From: Kosakonia sp. H02
GTDB lineage: Bacteria > Pseudomonadota > Gammaproteobacteria > Enterobacterales > Enterobacteriaceae
Length of the DNA: 64,000 nt
Direction of reading: 5' to 3'
NCBI GenBank assembly: GCA_030704225.1
Contig: CP131915.1
Location: 2,108,001-2,172,000, forward strand
Position 1 is the first letter of the stretch; each line of letters begins with the position of its first letter. Of the stretch, positions 36,525-45,780 are shown one piece after another. A program made the translations under genes and the position numbers. The notes beneath the pieces were generated by a model. It saw only the letters and a program-made list of their open reading frames with translations. It made no database searches and was not told the DNA's origin.

Positions 36525-37030
36525 GCCGCACCCCGTGGATCCGGGTTATCCAGCACGTCATCCGTTTGCGCTTGACGAAACTCCGCCAGGCGCTGATGCA
36601 GCCCGTCGTCATGCTGGGCGAGGATCTGGGCGGCTAACAGCGCGGCGTTGGCGGCACCCGCTTTGCCAATGGCCAGCGTACCGACCGGGATCCCGCGCGG
36701 CATTTGAACAATAGAGTAGAGGCTATCAACCCCGCTTAATGCGGCGCTTTGTACCGGCACACCCAGCACTGGTACCAGCGTTTTGGCGGCAATCATGCCC
36801 GGCAGATGCGCCGCGCCGCCAGCACCGGCAATAATCACCTGAAAACCGTTCTGTTCAGCGCTTTCGGCGAAACTGAAGAGCTTATCGGGGGTGCGGTGTG
36901 CGGAGACGATTTCGACATGGTGCGGGACATTCAGGGTATCGAGGATTTCTGCGGCGAATTGCATGGTGGCCCAATCGCTTTTCGAGCCCATAACAATGGC
37001 GATGCGCGCCGGTTGGTTGCTTGAGGACAT
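36521..37030 (-). CDS. purE: N5-CAIR mutase PurE
   Basis: Class I PurE, which rearranges N5-CAIR to CAIR. The 169-aa product has the signature IVMGSKSDWATMQFA, SAHRTPDKL with the catalytic His, and AGAGGAAHLPGMIA. I chose MSSSNQPARIAIVMG (37028-37030) over a Met three codons earlier, as in E. coli. A PurR box lies about 75 bases upstream. Confidence 0.96.
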   Translation of the reverse strand: MSSSNQPARIAIVMGSKSDWATMQFAAEILDTLNVPHHVEIVSAHRTPDKLFSFAESAEQNGFQVIIAGAGGAAHLPGMIAAKTLVPVLGVPVQSAALSGVDSLYSIVQMPRGIPVGTLAIGKAGAANAALLAAQILAQHDDGLHQRLAEFRQAQTDDVLDNPDPRGAA

Positions 37031-37102
37031 GCGTCTCAAAACTCCTGTGGGTGTGCTTCAGACTACATCAGAGGGCACAGAGAATAGCACGTAAAAACAC
37101 GA

Positions 37103-37118
37103 AGGAAAACGGTTGCGC
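37103..37118 (-). promoter_or_regulatory. PurR operator of purEK
   Basis: Minus strand reads GCGCAACCGTTTTCCT, one base from the E. coli purE operator (ACGCAACCGTTTTCCT) and close to the consensus ACGCAAACGTTTGCGT. Confidence 0.8.
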
Positions 37119-37158
37119 GGCGATGTTTCCGGCATTTGTCGGGGTTTGTTACTGGCGC

Positions 37159-37881
37159 TCAGAAAGGGAAATGAATCAGTTCAACATCGGTGTCAGTGAC
37201 GCGTACCATCGAGCCTTCGCTGTGCCATGCGCCTAATACGACTCGCCGGGCGAGCGCGTTATTGGCGGTCAGTTCATGGACTGCCGGGCGATGCGTATGG
37301 CCATGAATCAACCACTGTACGTGGTGTTTTTCCATCGCCTCAATGACCGCTTGCGGGTTCACATCCATGATTGCCAGCGATTTACTGCTGTTGGAGGCGC
37401 GGCTTCCGGCGCGCATTTTTGCGGCCACGCGGTGGCGAATAAACAGCGGCAGGGCAAGAAAAAGCCGTTGCAGCCAGGGCTGATGGACTTTGGCGCGAAA
37501 CGCCTGGTAGCCCACATCGTCGGTACACAGCGTATCGCCATGCATAATCAGCACGTTGCGCCCAGAGATATCGAGCACTTTCTCCTGCGGCAATAACTGC
37601 ATACCGCTTTCGCGGGCGAAGCGTTTGCCGAGCAGAAAATCGCGGTTGCCGTGAATGAAGTAGCAGGGCACGCCGCTGTCGACGAGGGATTTGATCGCCT
37701 GCGCGATGTGGCGGTGCAGCGGGGTGGGATCGTCATCGCCAATCCAGGCTTCGAAAAGATCGCCCAGAATATAGAGCGCATCGGCCTGGCGCGCCTCTCC
37801 CGCTAAAAAACGCAGAAAACCGGCGGTGATCGCCGGTTCTTCTGTGTGCAGATGGAGATCTGCGATAAAGAGTGTCGCCAC
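37159..37881 (-). CDS. lpxH: UDP-2,3-diacylglucosamine pyrophosphatase LpxH
   Basis: Lipid A pathway enzyme that cleaves UDP-2,3-diacylglucosamine to lipid X and UMP, peripheral on the inner membrane. The 240-aa calcineurin-like phosphoesterase has the metal motifs ADLHLH, GDLFEAW, HGNRD, MHGDTL and HGHTHRP. It begins 3 bases after the ppiB stop and is cotranscribed with it. Confidence 0.96.
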   Translation of the reverse strand: MATLFIADLHLHTEEPAITAGFLRFLAGEARQADALYILGDLFEAWIGDDDPTPLHRHIAQAIKSLVDSGVPCYFIHGNRDFLLGKRFARESGMQLLPQEKVLDISGRNVLIMHGDTLCTDDVGYQAFRAKVHQPWLQRLFLALPLFIRHRVAAKMRAGSRASNSSKSLAIMDVNPQAVIEAMEKHHVQWLIHGHTHRPAVHELTANNALARRVVLGAWHSEGSMVRVTDTDVELIHFPF

Positions 37882-37884
37882 GAA

Positions 37885-38379
37885 TTACTCGCTGACGTCC
37901 ACACTTTCAATAATGACGTCTTCTTTCGGTACGTCCTGATGCATACCGCTGCGGCCGGTAGAAACTGCTTTGATCTTGTCCACCACGTCCATACCTTCAA
38001 CTACTTCGGCGAACACGCAGTAGCCCCAACCTTGCAGGCTTTCGCCGCTGAAGTTCAGGAAGTCGTTGTCGGCAACGTTAATGAAGAACTGTGCGGTAGC
38101 GGAGTGCGGAGCCTGAGTGCGCGCCATTGCCAGCGTGCCACGGGTGTTTTTCAGACCGTTGTTGGCTTCGTTTTGAATGGGATCTTTAGTGACTTTCTGA
38201 TTCATGCCCGGTTCAAAACCGCCGCCCTGAATCATAAAACCATTGATAACACGGTGAAAAATCGTGTTGTTGTAGAAACCTTCACGGCAATAGTCCAGGA
38301 AGTTTTTAACTGTTTCAGGCGCTTTGTCATCGAAGGTTTTGATTACGATGTCGCCATGATTAGTGTGGAAAGTGACCAT
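37885..38379 (-). CDS. ppiB: Cytoplasmic cyclophilin PpiB
   Basis: Peptidyl-prolyl isomerase B, 164 aa. The cyclophilin core is evident: FHRVINGFMIQGG with the catalytic Arg, NTRGTLAMART, SATAQFFIN, and WGYCVFAEV. I chose MVTFHTNHGD (ATG 38377-38379); the open frame extends 52 codons upstream but that part is not cyclophilin. Divergent from cysS. Confidence 0.96.
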   Translation of the reverse strand: MVTFHTNHGDIVIKTFDDKAPETVKNFLDYCREGFYNNTIFHRVINGFMIQGGGFEPGMNQKVTKDPIQNEANNGLKNTRGTLAMARTQAPHSATAQFFINVADNDFLNFSGESLQGWGYCVFAEVVEGMDVVDKIKAVSTGRSGMHQDVPKEDVIIESVDVSE

Positions 38380-38553
38380 TAATTGCATCCTGTTCTGATA
38401 GTGTGGTGCTTCGACCCGGATGTGGGCCAGAGATAATCGCTTGTTATAGCATAACCGCGAGGCTGGATCACCTTGCAAAGTGTGCTGCTTCGGGTTTGAA
38501 TTACGGGTACTATATGCGGTTTTCAGTCCACACACGTCTACACGGAATCTTCG

Positions 38554-39939
38554 ATGTTAAAAATCTTTAATACACTGACGCGCCAAAAAGAGGAATTCAA
38601 ACCTATCCATGCCGGGGAAGTCGGCATGTACGTGTGTGGTATCACTGTTTACGATCTCTGTCATATCGGCCATGGGCGCACTTTTGTTGCTTTCGACGTG
38701 GTTGCGCGCTACCTGCGTTTTCTCGGCTATAAGCTGAAATACGTGCGTAATATCACCGATATCGACGACAAAATTATCAAGCGTGCCAATGAGAACGGCG
38801 AAAGCTTCGTCGCGCTGGTTGACCGAATGATTGCCGAAATGCATAAGGATTTTGACGCGCTTAATATCCTGCGCCCGGACAACGAGCCGCGTGCGACGCA
38901 CCATATCCACGAAATTATTGAGCTTACCGAACGCCTGCTTGAACGCGGTCACGCTTATGTCGCCGATAATGGCGATGTGATGTTCTCCGTGCCAACCGAT
39001 CCCACTTATGGCCAGCTTTCGCGCCAGGATCTGGATCAACTGCAAGCGGGCGCACGCGTAGAAGTGGCGGACGTTAAGCGCAACCCGATGGATTTCGTGC
39101 TGTGGAAAATGTCCAAACCGGGTGAGCCGAGCTGGTCGTCGCCGTGGGGCGAAGGGCGTCCGGGCTGGCACATTGAGTGCTCCGCGATGAACTGCAAACA
39201 GTTGGGTACGCATTTTGATATTCACGGCGGCGGTTCAGATTTGATGTTCCCGCACCATGAAAACGAAATTGCGCAGTCCACCTGCGCGCACGACGGCGAA
39301 TACGTCAATTACTGGATGCACTCCGGCATGGTGATGGTTGACCGCGAGAAGATGTCTAAATCGCTTGGCAACTTCTTTACCGTGCGCGATGTGCTGAACT
39401 ATTACGACGCGGAAACCATCCGCTACTTCCTGATGTCGGGCCACTATCGCAGCCAGTTGAACTACAGTGAAGAGAACCTCAAGCAGGCGCGCTCTGCGCT
39501 GGAGCGTCTCTACACCGCGCTGCGCGGTACGGATGCATCCGTGGCAGCCGACGGTGGTGAATCCTTCGAAGCGCGTTTTGTGGACGCGATGAACGATGAC
39601 TTCAATACGCCGGAAGCCTACTCGGTGCTGTTTGATATGGCGCGCGACGTGAACCGCCTGAAAACGGAAGATGCCCACGCGGCGAATGCGCTGGCATCCC
39701 ATATGCGCAAGCTGGCCGGTGTGCTGGGGCTACTGGAGCAGGACCCTGATCTGTTCCTGCAAAGCGGTGCGCAGGCGGATGATGGCGAAGTGGCGGAAAT
39801 CGAACAGCTTATCCAACAGCGTCTGGATGCGCGTAAAGCGAAAGACTGGGCAGCGGCAGATGCCGCGCGCGATCGCCTCAATGAGATGGGGATCGTGCTG
39901 GAAGATGGCCCGCAAGGAACCACCTGGCGTCGTAAGTAA
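38554..39939 (+). CDS. cysS: Cysteinyl-tRNA synthetase
   Basis: Charges tRNA(Cys). Class I synthetase of 461 aa with HIGH (CHIGHGRT, near residue 36) and KMSKS (near residue 266) motifs, and the zinc ligands Cys28 (YVCGIT), Cys in HIECSAM and the His/Glu in PHHENE. Length is that of E. coli CysRS. A REP element follows. Confidence 0.97.
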   Translation: MLKIFNTLTRQKEEFKPIHAGEVGMYVCGITVYDLCHIGHGRTFVAFDVVARYLRFLGYKLKYVRNITDIDDKIIKRANENGESFVALVDRMIAEMHKDFDALNILRPDNEPRATHHIHEIIELTERLLERGHAYVADNGDVMFSVPTDPTYGQLSRQDLDQLQAGARVEVADVKRNPMDFVLWKMSKPGEPSWSSPWGEGRPGWHIECSAMNCKQLGTHFDIHGGGSDLMFPHHENEIAQSTCAHDGEYVNYWMHSGMVMVDREKMSKSLGNFFTVRDVLNYYDAETIRYFLMSGHYRSQLNYSEENLKQARSALERLYTALRGTDASVAADGGESFEARFVDAMNDDFNTPEAYSVLFDMARDVNRLKTEDAHAANALASHMRKLAGVLGLLEQDPDLFLQSGAQADDGEVAEIEQLIQQRLDARKAKDWAAADAARDRLNEMGIVLEDGPQGTTWRRK

Positions 39940-39958
39940 TACAGAAGCAGGAACCGTA

Positions 39959-39990
39959 AGCCGGATAAGGCGGGTAGCCGCCATCCGGCA
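39959..39990. repeat. REP element
   Basis: GCCGGATAAGGCGGGTAGCC and GCCATCCGGC arms between convergent cysS and the LacI-type gene. Confidence 0.75.
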
Positions 39991-39993
39991 TAA

Positions 39994-41010
39994 TTATGCA
40001 GACTCGCGCGCAATAAGCTGCCCGGAAAGGGTGATGCGCTGGGTTTGCAGGTCTGGCTCTTTGAGCTTGCGCATCATTAAACTTGCCGCCTGACGCCCGG
40101 TCTCTTCACTGGCCGAGGAGACATAAGTAAAAGAAGGGGAGGTGAGATTAACGTGCAGCATATCTTCAAAGCCGACCAGCGCGACTTGTTGTGTCAGAAA
40201 CACATCTTTGCCGACGGTACGCCCGGTGTGATGGATGCCTGAAATCGAACCAATCATCGCATCAGGAGAGTGGCACAGCAGCGCGGTAATGGTGTTGTTA
40301 TTTTCCAGCAGTTGCCGGGTGGCATAGCTGGCGGCTTCAGTATCATCGCTACAGGCCGGCGTCGATTCTTCGCGCACTACCAGGCCGTATTGCGTCATCG
40401 CGCTGCGAAAACCGAGCAGCCGTTGCTGGCGAATCAAATCGCCTTCTATGCCGCCAATATAGGCAATATTGCGATGGCCGTGCTCAATCAAATAGCGCGT
40501 CGCGAGCGTCGCCGCCTGGCGGTTATCGCGCATCACCACATCACACTGCTCTTCAAGCAAAGATTGCGATACTACCACCAGCGGCAGTTCACACTGGCGA
40601 ATTTGCGCAGGCAAATTCAGCGAGCGCGTGTCCGACGCAAGGTAAATCACGCCCGCCACGCCCTGCTGTTTAAACGAGAGCAGGCAGCGTTCCAGCGGCT
40701 CGCCGTCATTCAACGGCTGGCCAAGAAACACCATATAGCTCTGTTTTTCCAGCTCCTGCACAATGCTGGCCATGACTTTTATCGAGAAGCTGTCGCTGAA
40801 GTCGCGCAGGATAAGGCCAATCAGGTTGGAGGTGTTGGCGCGCAGGTTGGCGGCGGCGACATTGTGGACATAACCCAGTGCCGCGATGGCCGCGTGTACT
40901 TTTTCGATGGTCGCAGCGGAAATTTTACCTTTCTGGCGTAACACCAGCGAGACCGTGGAAACGGAGACGCCCGCTTGTCTGGCGACATCAATAATGCTGA
41001 CTTTCTTCAA
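39994..41010 (-). CDS. MalI-like LacI-family repressor
   Basis: A 338-aa LacI/GalR regulator: HTH VSIIDVARQAGVSVSTVSLVLRQKG at the N-terminus and a periplasmic-binding-protein-like sensor domain. It resembles E. coli MalI (342 aa). The start is uncertain: the conserved N-terminus begins at a TTG (41008-41010) preceded by AGGGAG with 6-base spacing, whereas the longer reading begins at another TTG (41091) inside the PTS gene. I prefer the former. It is downstream of, and likely cotranscribed with, the PTS permease it should control. Inducer unknown. Confidence 0.82.
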   Translation of the reverse strand: MKKVSIIDVARQAGVSVSTVSLVLRQKGKISAATIEKVHAAIAALGYVHNVAAANLRANTSNLIGLILRDFSDSFSIKVMASIVQELEKQSYMVFLGQPLNDGEPLERCLLSFKQQGVAGVIYLASDTRSLNLPAQIRQCELPLVVVSQSLLEEQCDVVMRDNRQAATLATRYLIEHGHRNIAYIGGIEGDLIRQQRLLGFRSAMTQYGLVVREESTPACSDDTEAASYATRQLLENNNTITALLCHSPDAMIGSISGIHHTGRTVGKDVFLTQQVALVGFEDMLHVNLTSPSFTYVSSASEETGRQAASLMMRKLKEPDLQTQRITLSGQLIARESA

Positions 41011-41080
41011 CGCGGCTCCCTGACATCCCCGGTTATCCCCCTGATATGGCGCGCGTTGGGCGCGCCAGGTCAGTATCTTA

Positions 41081-42580
41081 TTATTTGCCAATCATGGTGG
41101 ACATGGTCTGAGCAATAAACTGTGCCCTCGCGCCAAAAATCACCTGAATCCCGCTATCGCCGACAAACACAACGCCGCGCGCGCCTAAACTGTTCAGGCC
41201 ATCTTTATCCACAATGTCGCTTTTTGTCACTTCCAGACGCAGACGCGTAATGCACGACCCGACAGAGTTGATATTCTGCGCGCCACCCAGCAGGCCGATG
41301 ATTTCTGTTGCCAGTTCACTGTCGGTTTTGTCGTCTGCGGTGGCGGTAACTTCGGTGCGACCCGGCGTTTTCACATCAAAACGGCGGATCACAAAGCGGA
41401 AGGTGAAGTAGTAAATCAGCGCCATTGGAATACCGACGATCACTGCATTAAGGAAGTTGGTCTGGTAGCCGTTGAACGAAGGCAGAATACCGAACGACAG
41501 ATAGTCGATAAAGCCTGCGGAGAACGATTTGGCGATGTGCGCATGCAGCAGGTACATCGTCATGTAGGCCAGACCGGCCATGATGGCGTTAAAAACGTAG
41601 AGGATCGGTGCCACGAAGATAAAGGTGAATTCCACCGGCTCGGTGATGCCGGTCAGGAAGCAGGTCAGCGCGGCAGAAAACAGGATCCCGAAGGCAATTT
41701 TCTTATTGCGCGTGTGCGCTTCGTGGTACATCGCCAGACAGGCCGCGGGCAGCGCAAACAGCATCAGCGGGAATTCGCCCTGCATAAACTTACCGGCATT
41801 CTGGTAAGTGTCGCTGCTGAAGGATTTCACGCCGTCTTCCAGCATTTTGAACCAGATTGTCTGATCGCCGTGGATAACCTGGCCTGTCTGCGTGGTGTAA
41901 TCGCCAAACGAATACCAGAACGACGGATACCAGATGTGGTGCAGGCCGAGCGGGATCAGCGCACGTTCTACGAGACCAAAAATAAAGGTCGATGCCGCCT
42001 GGTTGTCGCCGTTAACGATAATCGACAGTGCATCAATGCCTGCCTGAATATGTTGCCAGACATACGGCAGCAGCAGGCCGAGCACAAAAGAAAGAAACGC
42101 GGTGGCAATGGCGACAAAGCGCTTTCCGGAGAAGAAGCCAAGGAACTCGGGCAACTGGAGCGTATGGAAGCGGTTGTAACACCAGGCGGCGAGAATACCG
42201 CAAATCAGGCCGCCAAAGACGCCCATCTGCAAAGTGGGAATGCCGACCACCATGGCATATTTGCCGCCCTGCGACGCCATTTCCGGCGTGATGCTGAGCA
42301 TGGTGCTGATCGTAATGTTGGTAACAAACACCGATACCGCAGCGGAGAGTGCAGCAATGCCCGATTCGGACGCCAGTCCGACCGCAGAGCCAATGGCGAA
42401 CAGCATCGGCAGGTTATCAAAAATAACCCCGCCGGCGTTCATCATTAGCGGCAGGTGGAATTTGTCGCCGAAAGCCAGTAATAAGCCTGCGGCAGGCAAC
42501 AGTGAAATTGGCAGCATTAATGCGCGGCCAATCATCGATAATTTAGACAGCGATTTAACAAACCCTGATATCAGACTCAT
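41081..42580 (-). CDS. PTS glucose-family IICB permease (PtsG-like)
   Basis: A 499-aa sugar permease of the glucose-glucoside PTS family: IIC membrane domain (residues 1-390; motifs LGFFSGKRFVAI and GITEPVEF with the conserved Glu) and a C-terminal IIB domain with the phosphorylated Cys in SCITRLRLEV (near residue 440). No IIA domain, so it would use IIA-Glc (Crr) or another. It resembles PtsG more than MalX. There is no malY partner in the operon. Two operator-like palindromes sit just upstream. Sugar unknown. Confidence 0.85.
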   Translation of the reverse strand: MSLISGFVKSLSKLSMIGRALMLPISLLPAAGLLLAFGDKFHLPLMMNAGGVIFDNLPMLFAIGSAVGLASESGIAALSAAVSVFVTNITISTMLSITPEMASQGGKYAMVVGIPTLQMGVFGGLICGILAAWCYNRFHTLQLPEFLGFFSGKRFVAIATAFLSFVLGLLLPYVWQHIQAGIDALSIIVNGDNQAASTFIFGLVERALIPLGLHHIWYPSFWYSFGDYTTQTGQVIHGDQTIWFKMLEDGVKSFSSDTYQNAGKFMQGEFPLMLFALPAACLAMYHEAHTRNKKIAFGILFSAALTCFLTGITEPVEFTFIFVAPILYVFNAIMAGLAYMTMYLLHAHIAKSFSAGFIDYLSFGILPSFNGYQTNFLNAVIVGIPMALIYYFTFRFVIRRFDVKTPGRTEVTATADDKTDSELATEIIGLLGGAQNINSVGSCITRLRLEVTKSDIVDKDGLNSLGARGVVFVGDSGIQVIFGARAQFIAQTMSTMIGK

Positions 42581-42624
42581 GCTGATTTCCCCCGAAGATG
42601 CGCTTTTTGTCGCGCTGTTATTGT

Positions 42625-42654
42625 AGGTAGAACGTTTTAGTAGAACGTTCTACT
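42625..42654 (-). promoter_or_regulatory. Tandem LacI/MalI-type operators
   Basis: AGTAGAACGTTCTACT (42639-42654) is a perfect 16-bp palindrome. A second, imperfect copy (GGTAGAACGTTTTAGT, 42626-42641) overlaps it, centres 13 bp apart. The AACGTT core matches MalI/LacI-family operators. They lie about 45-75 bases before the PTS gene. Confidence 0.75.
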
Positions 42655-42733
42655 CATCGTGAGATAAGTCTTAAAGCGCCGCAACCAAATTTTCACATTC
42701 AGCCAGATGAATTACTGATTCTTTGAGGTCGAT

Positions 42734-42751
42734 CGGTCATTGACCGTGGAG
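42734..42751 (+). repeat. 18-bp motif shared with 16080-16097
   Basis: ATCGGTCATTGACCGTGG, identical to the minus strand upstream of ybaL. The core CGGTCATTGACCG is a 13-bp dyad. It lies between the PTS promoter and a REP element. Confidence 0.6.
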
Positions 42752-42772
42752 AGTAGAGGGGAATTGCGCAGG

Positions 42773-42800
42773 CCCGGTAAGCGTTAGCGCCACCGGGCAT
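42773..42800. repeat. REP-like element
   Basis: GCCCGGTAAGCGTTAGCGCCACCGGGC dyad between the PTS gene and ybcJ. Confidence 0.65.
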
Positions 42801-42806
42801 TATGAT

Positions 42807-43019
42807 TTATGCGGTAACCGTGACGCTCTGGCCTTCAAAGCTCACCGTTTGCCCGGCGACGATTTTGCAGCGTTTGCGCGTTTCAACCACGCCGTCGACT
42901 TTCACGTAGCCATCGGCGATGACGATTTTCGCCTGCGCGCCGCTTTCGCTCCAGCCTTCCAGTTTCAGCAGATCGCACAGCTCAACGTGCGGGTGTTTAC
43001 CGAGAGAAAATGTTGCCAT
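42807..43019 (-). CDS. ybcJ: YbcJ S4-type RNA-binding protein
   Basis: A 70-aa protein with an alpha-L RNA-binding (S4-like) fold; starts MATFSLGKHPHVELCDLLKL and matches E. coli YbcJ almost throughout. Function not established; RNA binding is inferred from the fold. It begins one base after folD ends, on the same strand, so they form an operon as in E. coli. Confidence 0.94.
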   Translation of the reverse strand: MATFSLGKHPHVELCDLLKLEGWSESGAQAKIVIADGYVKVDGVVETRKRCKIVAGQTVSFEGQSVTVTA

Positions 43020-43020
43020 C

Positions 43021-43887
43021 TTAATTGCCTTTTACATCGTGATATTCTTCGCACGCCTGGAGCGTGTTCTGGATAAGGGTGGCGACCGTCATCGGGCCAA
43101 CGCCGCCCGGTACGGGCGTAATATACGCAGCGCGTGCGGCAGCATCTTCATAAACCACATCGCCCACCACTTTGCCGTTTTCCAGCCGGTTGATCCCAAC
43201 ATCAATCACAATCGCGCCTTCTTTGATCCACTCGCCGGGAATAAAACCCGGTTTGCCTACTGCAACAATCAGCAGATCGGCGTTTTCGACATGGTGGCGC
43301 AGGTTTTTAGTGAAACGGTGAGTCACTGTGGTGGTGCAGCCAGCCAGTAGCAGCTCCATGCTCATCGGGCGACCCACAATATTGGATGCGCCAATCACAA
43401 CGGCATTGAGGCCGAAGGTGTCGATGTTATAACGCTCAAGCAGGGTAACGATACCGCGTGGTGTACACGGACGCAGGCGCGGCGCGCGCTGGCATAAACG
43501 GCCTACATTATACGGATGAAAACCATCGACATCTTTGTCCGGTGAGATACGTTCCAGCACCTTCACGTTGTCGATGCCTGCCGGTAACGGCAACTGCACC
43601 AGAATACCGTCAATGGTGGTATCGGCGTTCAGTTCGTCAATCAGCCCCAGCAGTTCTGCTTCGCTGGTGGTTTCCGGGAGATCGTAAGAGCGGGAGATGA
43701 AACCCACTTCTTCACAGGCTTTACGTTTGCTGCCGACATAAATCTGCGATGCCGGGTTGCTGCCAACCAGGACAACGGCCAGGCCCGGTGCGCGAAATCC
43801 TGCTGCGACACGTGCCCGAACTTTTTCAGCAACCTCAGAGCGCACCTGCTGCGCAATCGTTTTACCATCAATAATTTTTGCTGCCAT
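43021..43887 (-). CDS. folD: Bifunctional methylene-THF dehydrogenase/cyclohydrolase FolD
   Basis: Interconverts 5,10-methylene-THF and 10-formyl-THF in one-carbon metabolism. The 288-aa protein has the YVGSKRKACEEVG active-site Lys motif (near residue 52), DGILVQLPLP, and the NADP-binding VVIGASNIVGRPM. Bounded upstream by the long sfm promoter region. Complete and ordinary. Confidence 0.96.
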   Translation of the reverse strand: MAAKIIDGKTIAQQVRSEVAEKVRARVAAGFRAPGLAVVLVGSNPASQIYVGSKRKACEEVGFISRSYDLPETTSEAELLGLIDELNADTTIDGILVQLPLPAGIDNVKVLERISPDKDVDGFHPYNVGRLCQRAPRLRPCTPRGIVTLLERYNIDTFGLNAVVIGASNIVGRPMSMELLLAGCTTTVTHRFTKNLRHHVENADLLIVAVGKPGFIPGEWIKEGAIVIDVGINRLENGKVVGDVVYEDAAARAAYITPVPGGVGPMTVATLIQNTLQACEEYHDVKGN

Positions 43888-44417
43888 CAGAGAGAATATT
43901 CCGTCTGTTAAATCGACTAAAGGGGATGGACGCTATTTTGTCAGAAGCACGCCGCGCTGTCAGTCACCGTTTGCGGTTTCCCCTTCCGTGAACGCCTGGG
44001 TGGGGAAGACGGCAGAGTAAACATAAAAATTAACAAAATAGAAACATTTCATCACCTCCAGGAAATTTGCGTTTAGGCCTGTTCTCATGCGGGGTGAACG
44101 GTTATTTTCCCAAACATAAATAAATTCATCTAAGGCGGATTCTTATGTCCCATTAAGAAACCGCTTAGGGAAATTGCAGTATTAACGGATATTAAAAGAT
44201 TTGCCATAAGGCTATTTTATTTATGCAGTACATCGTTATGCCTATAGAGAACAATGATTTTGTATTTCCATCGGAAAGATAAATAGGGCGATAAGGACGC
44301 TCGTTTATATAATATTTTCGAAAAGAAGTTATGTTTCTCCGGCATTCCAGTCTATCTGCCAATAACCGGATTTTGGCGGAATGTCGAAACCGAATGTGCA
44401 TATTACGAGGAATACTC
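43888..44417. other. folD-sfmA intergenic region
   Basis: 530 AT-rich bases holding the divergent folD and sfmA promoters. I see no inverted-repeat pair of the fimS switch type and no fimB/E-like recombinase gene nearby, so phase inversion is not indicated. Several short A/T tracts are present; no specific operator could be assigned. Confidence 0.5.
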
Positions 44418-44984
44418 ATGAACAATAAATTAACAGTTATTTCCATTGCCACAGGTCTACTGCTGGTAACGGGGGCAACGCAAGCTGCCGATCCGGTTAC
44501 CCCTCCGATGAGTGTCAGTGGCGGTAACATCCATTTTGAAGGTGAGCTGGTGCACGCCGCCTGTGCGCTCAGTATGCGATCCTCAACCCAGACCGTGACG
44601 CTTGGCTACTATCGCACCTCATCCTTCAGCAAAATTGGCGACACCACGCCGTCAGTCCCGTTCAGCCTGATGGTGAATGAGTGTGACCACAGCGTCGCGT
44701 CGACCGCCTCCGTTGCCTTCTCGGGTCGGGCGGATGCGCGAGACTCATCATTACTCTCGCTCTCTTCGGGCAGCAATGGCGCTTCCGCAACGGGAGTGGG
44801 TATTGAAATTCTGGATACCACCTCGAAACCGCTGAAGCCTGACGGTGCAAGCTTCTCTGCCGCGCAGTCGTTGGTGGGCGGGTCTAACACGTTGCGCTTC
44901 TCTGCCCGGTATAAAGCGACTGCTGCGGTTGCCACCGCAGGCCAGGCAAATGCCGATGCCACTTTTATCATGAAATATGAGTAA
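44418..44984 (+). CDS. sfmA: Type 1-like fimbrial major subunit SfmA
   Basis: A 188-aa fimbrial subunit: signal peptide ending TQA-ADP, the pilin fold with two Cys (HAACAL and VNECDHS) and a beta-zipper C-terminus ending in Tyr-Glu (FIMKYE). It heads an operon ordered subunit-chaperone-usher-adhesin-subunit, as in E. coli sfmACDHF. A GAGG ribosome site precedes the ATG at 44418; the frame is open 29 codons upstream. The sequence has diverged from FimA, with a Ser/Ala-rich middle. Confidence 0.85.
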   Translation: MNNKLTVISIATGLLLVTGATQAADPVTPPMSVSGGNIHFEGELVHAACALSMRSSTQTVTLGYYRTSSFSKIGDTTPSVPFSLMVNECDHSVASTASVAFSGRADARDSSLLSLSSGSNGASATGVGIEILDTTSKPLKPDGASFSAAQSLVGGSNTLRFSARYKATAAVATAGQANADATFIMKYE

Positions 44985-45085
44985 GTAGCGGGCGACGGGG
45001 ATAATACAGTGAGTATCTTCTGATGTCTGATTTATCCCTGATTTATTTCGCAGGTTTTATGAACATTTAAAGAGTCACTCTAACC

Positions 45086-45778
45086 ATGAACGTTTTTTTA
45101 AAATTGGGCTGGATGTTCGGCTTTGTGATGGTTATTTCACTGCCTGTGAGTGCCGATGGCGGGATTTCTTTGGGGGCTACCCGGGTTATTTATCCGGCGC
45201 AGGCAAAACAGACCTCGCTTGCTATTAATAATAGCGATGAGAGTTCGCGTTTTTTGATTAACTCATGGATTGAAAATGATCGCGGAGAAAAAGAAAAAAC
45301 CTTTGTGGTGACGCCGCCACTCTTTGTCAGTGAACCGAAAAGCGAAAATACGCTGCGTATTATTTACGCCGGGAAAACGCTGCCCACCGATCGTGAATCC
45401 CTGTTCTGGATGAACGTAAAGGCGATTCCGTCGCTTGAAAAGTCGCAAGCCGAAGGGAAAAACGTGCTTAGCCTGGCGATCCTCTCCCGCATCAAGCTGT
45501 TCGTGCGCCCGCAAGGTTTGCCCGGCTCGTCAAAAGACGCACCGGAACAGTTGCAATTCACCCGCGCAGGTAATCATCTGAAAATCATCAATCCTACGGC
45601 CTATTACATCTCACTGGTGAATGTTTATATCGACAAACAGAAGATGGATAACGTCATGGTTGCGCCGAAAAACAGCGCCACGCTGGTGTTACCCTCTAAT
45701 GCGCGCAGCGGCGTGACCTTTCAGACGGTCAACGATCATGGTGCGGTGACGGCGTTGAAAACCGTCGGCTTGCCTTAA
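45086..45778 (+). CDS. sfmC: Periplasmic pilus chaperone SfmC
   Basis: A 230-aa PapD/FimC-like chaperone that caps fimbrial subunits. Signal peptide ends VSA-DGG; the Ig-like domain has GATRVIYPA, the conserved NTLRIIY strand and FWMNVKAIP. The C-terminal domain contains the LKIINPTAYYISL motif. The usher gene follows after 2 bases, so translation is probably coupled. Confidence 0.93.
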   Translation: MNVFLKLGWMFGFVMVISLPVSADGGISLGATRVIYPAQAKQTSLAINNSDESSRFLINSWIENDRGEKEKTFVVTPPLFVSEPKSENTLRIIYAGKTLPTDRESLFWMNVKAIPSLEKSQAEGKNVLSLAILSRIKLFVRPQGLPGSSKDAPEQLQFTRAGNHLKIINPTAYYISLVNVYIDKQKMDNVMVAPKNSATLVLPSNARSGVTFQTVNDHGAVTALKTVGLP

Positions 45779-45780
45779 TC

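Noticed and set aside
43888..44417. Possible fimS-type invertible switch before sfmA
   Set aside because: No pair of matching inverted repeats at suitable spacing and no FimB/FimE-like recombinase gene was found.
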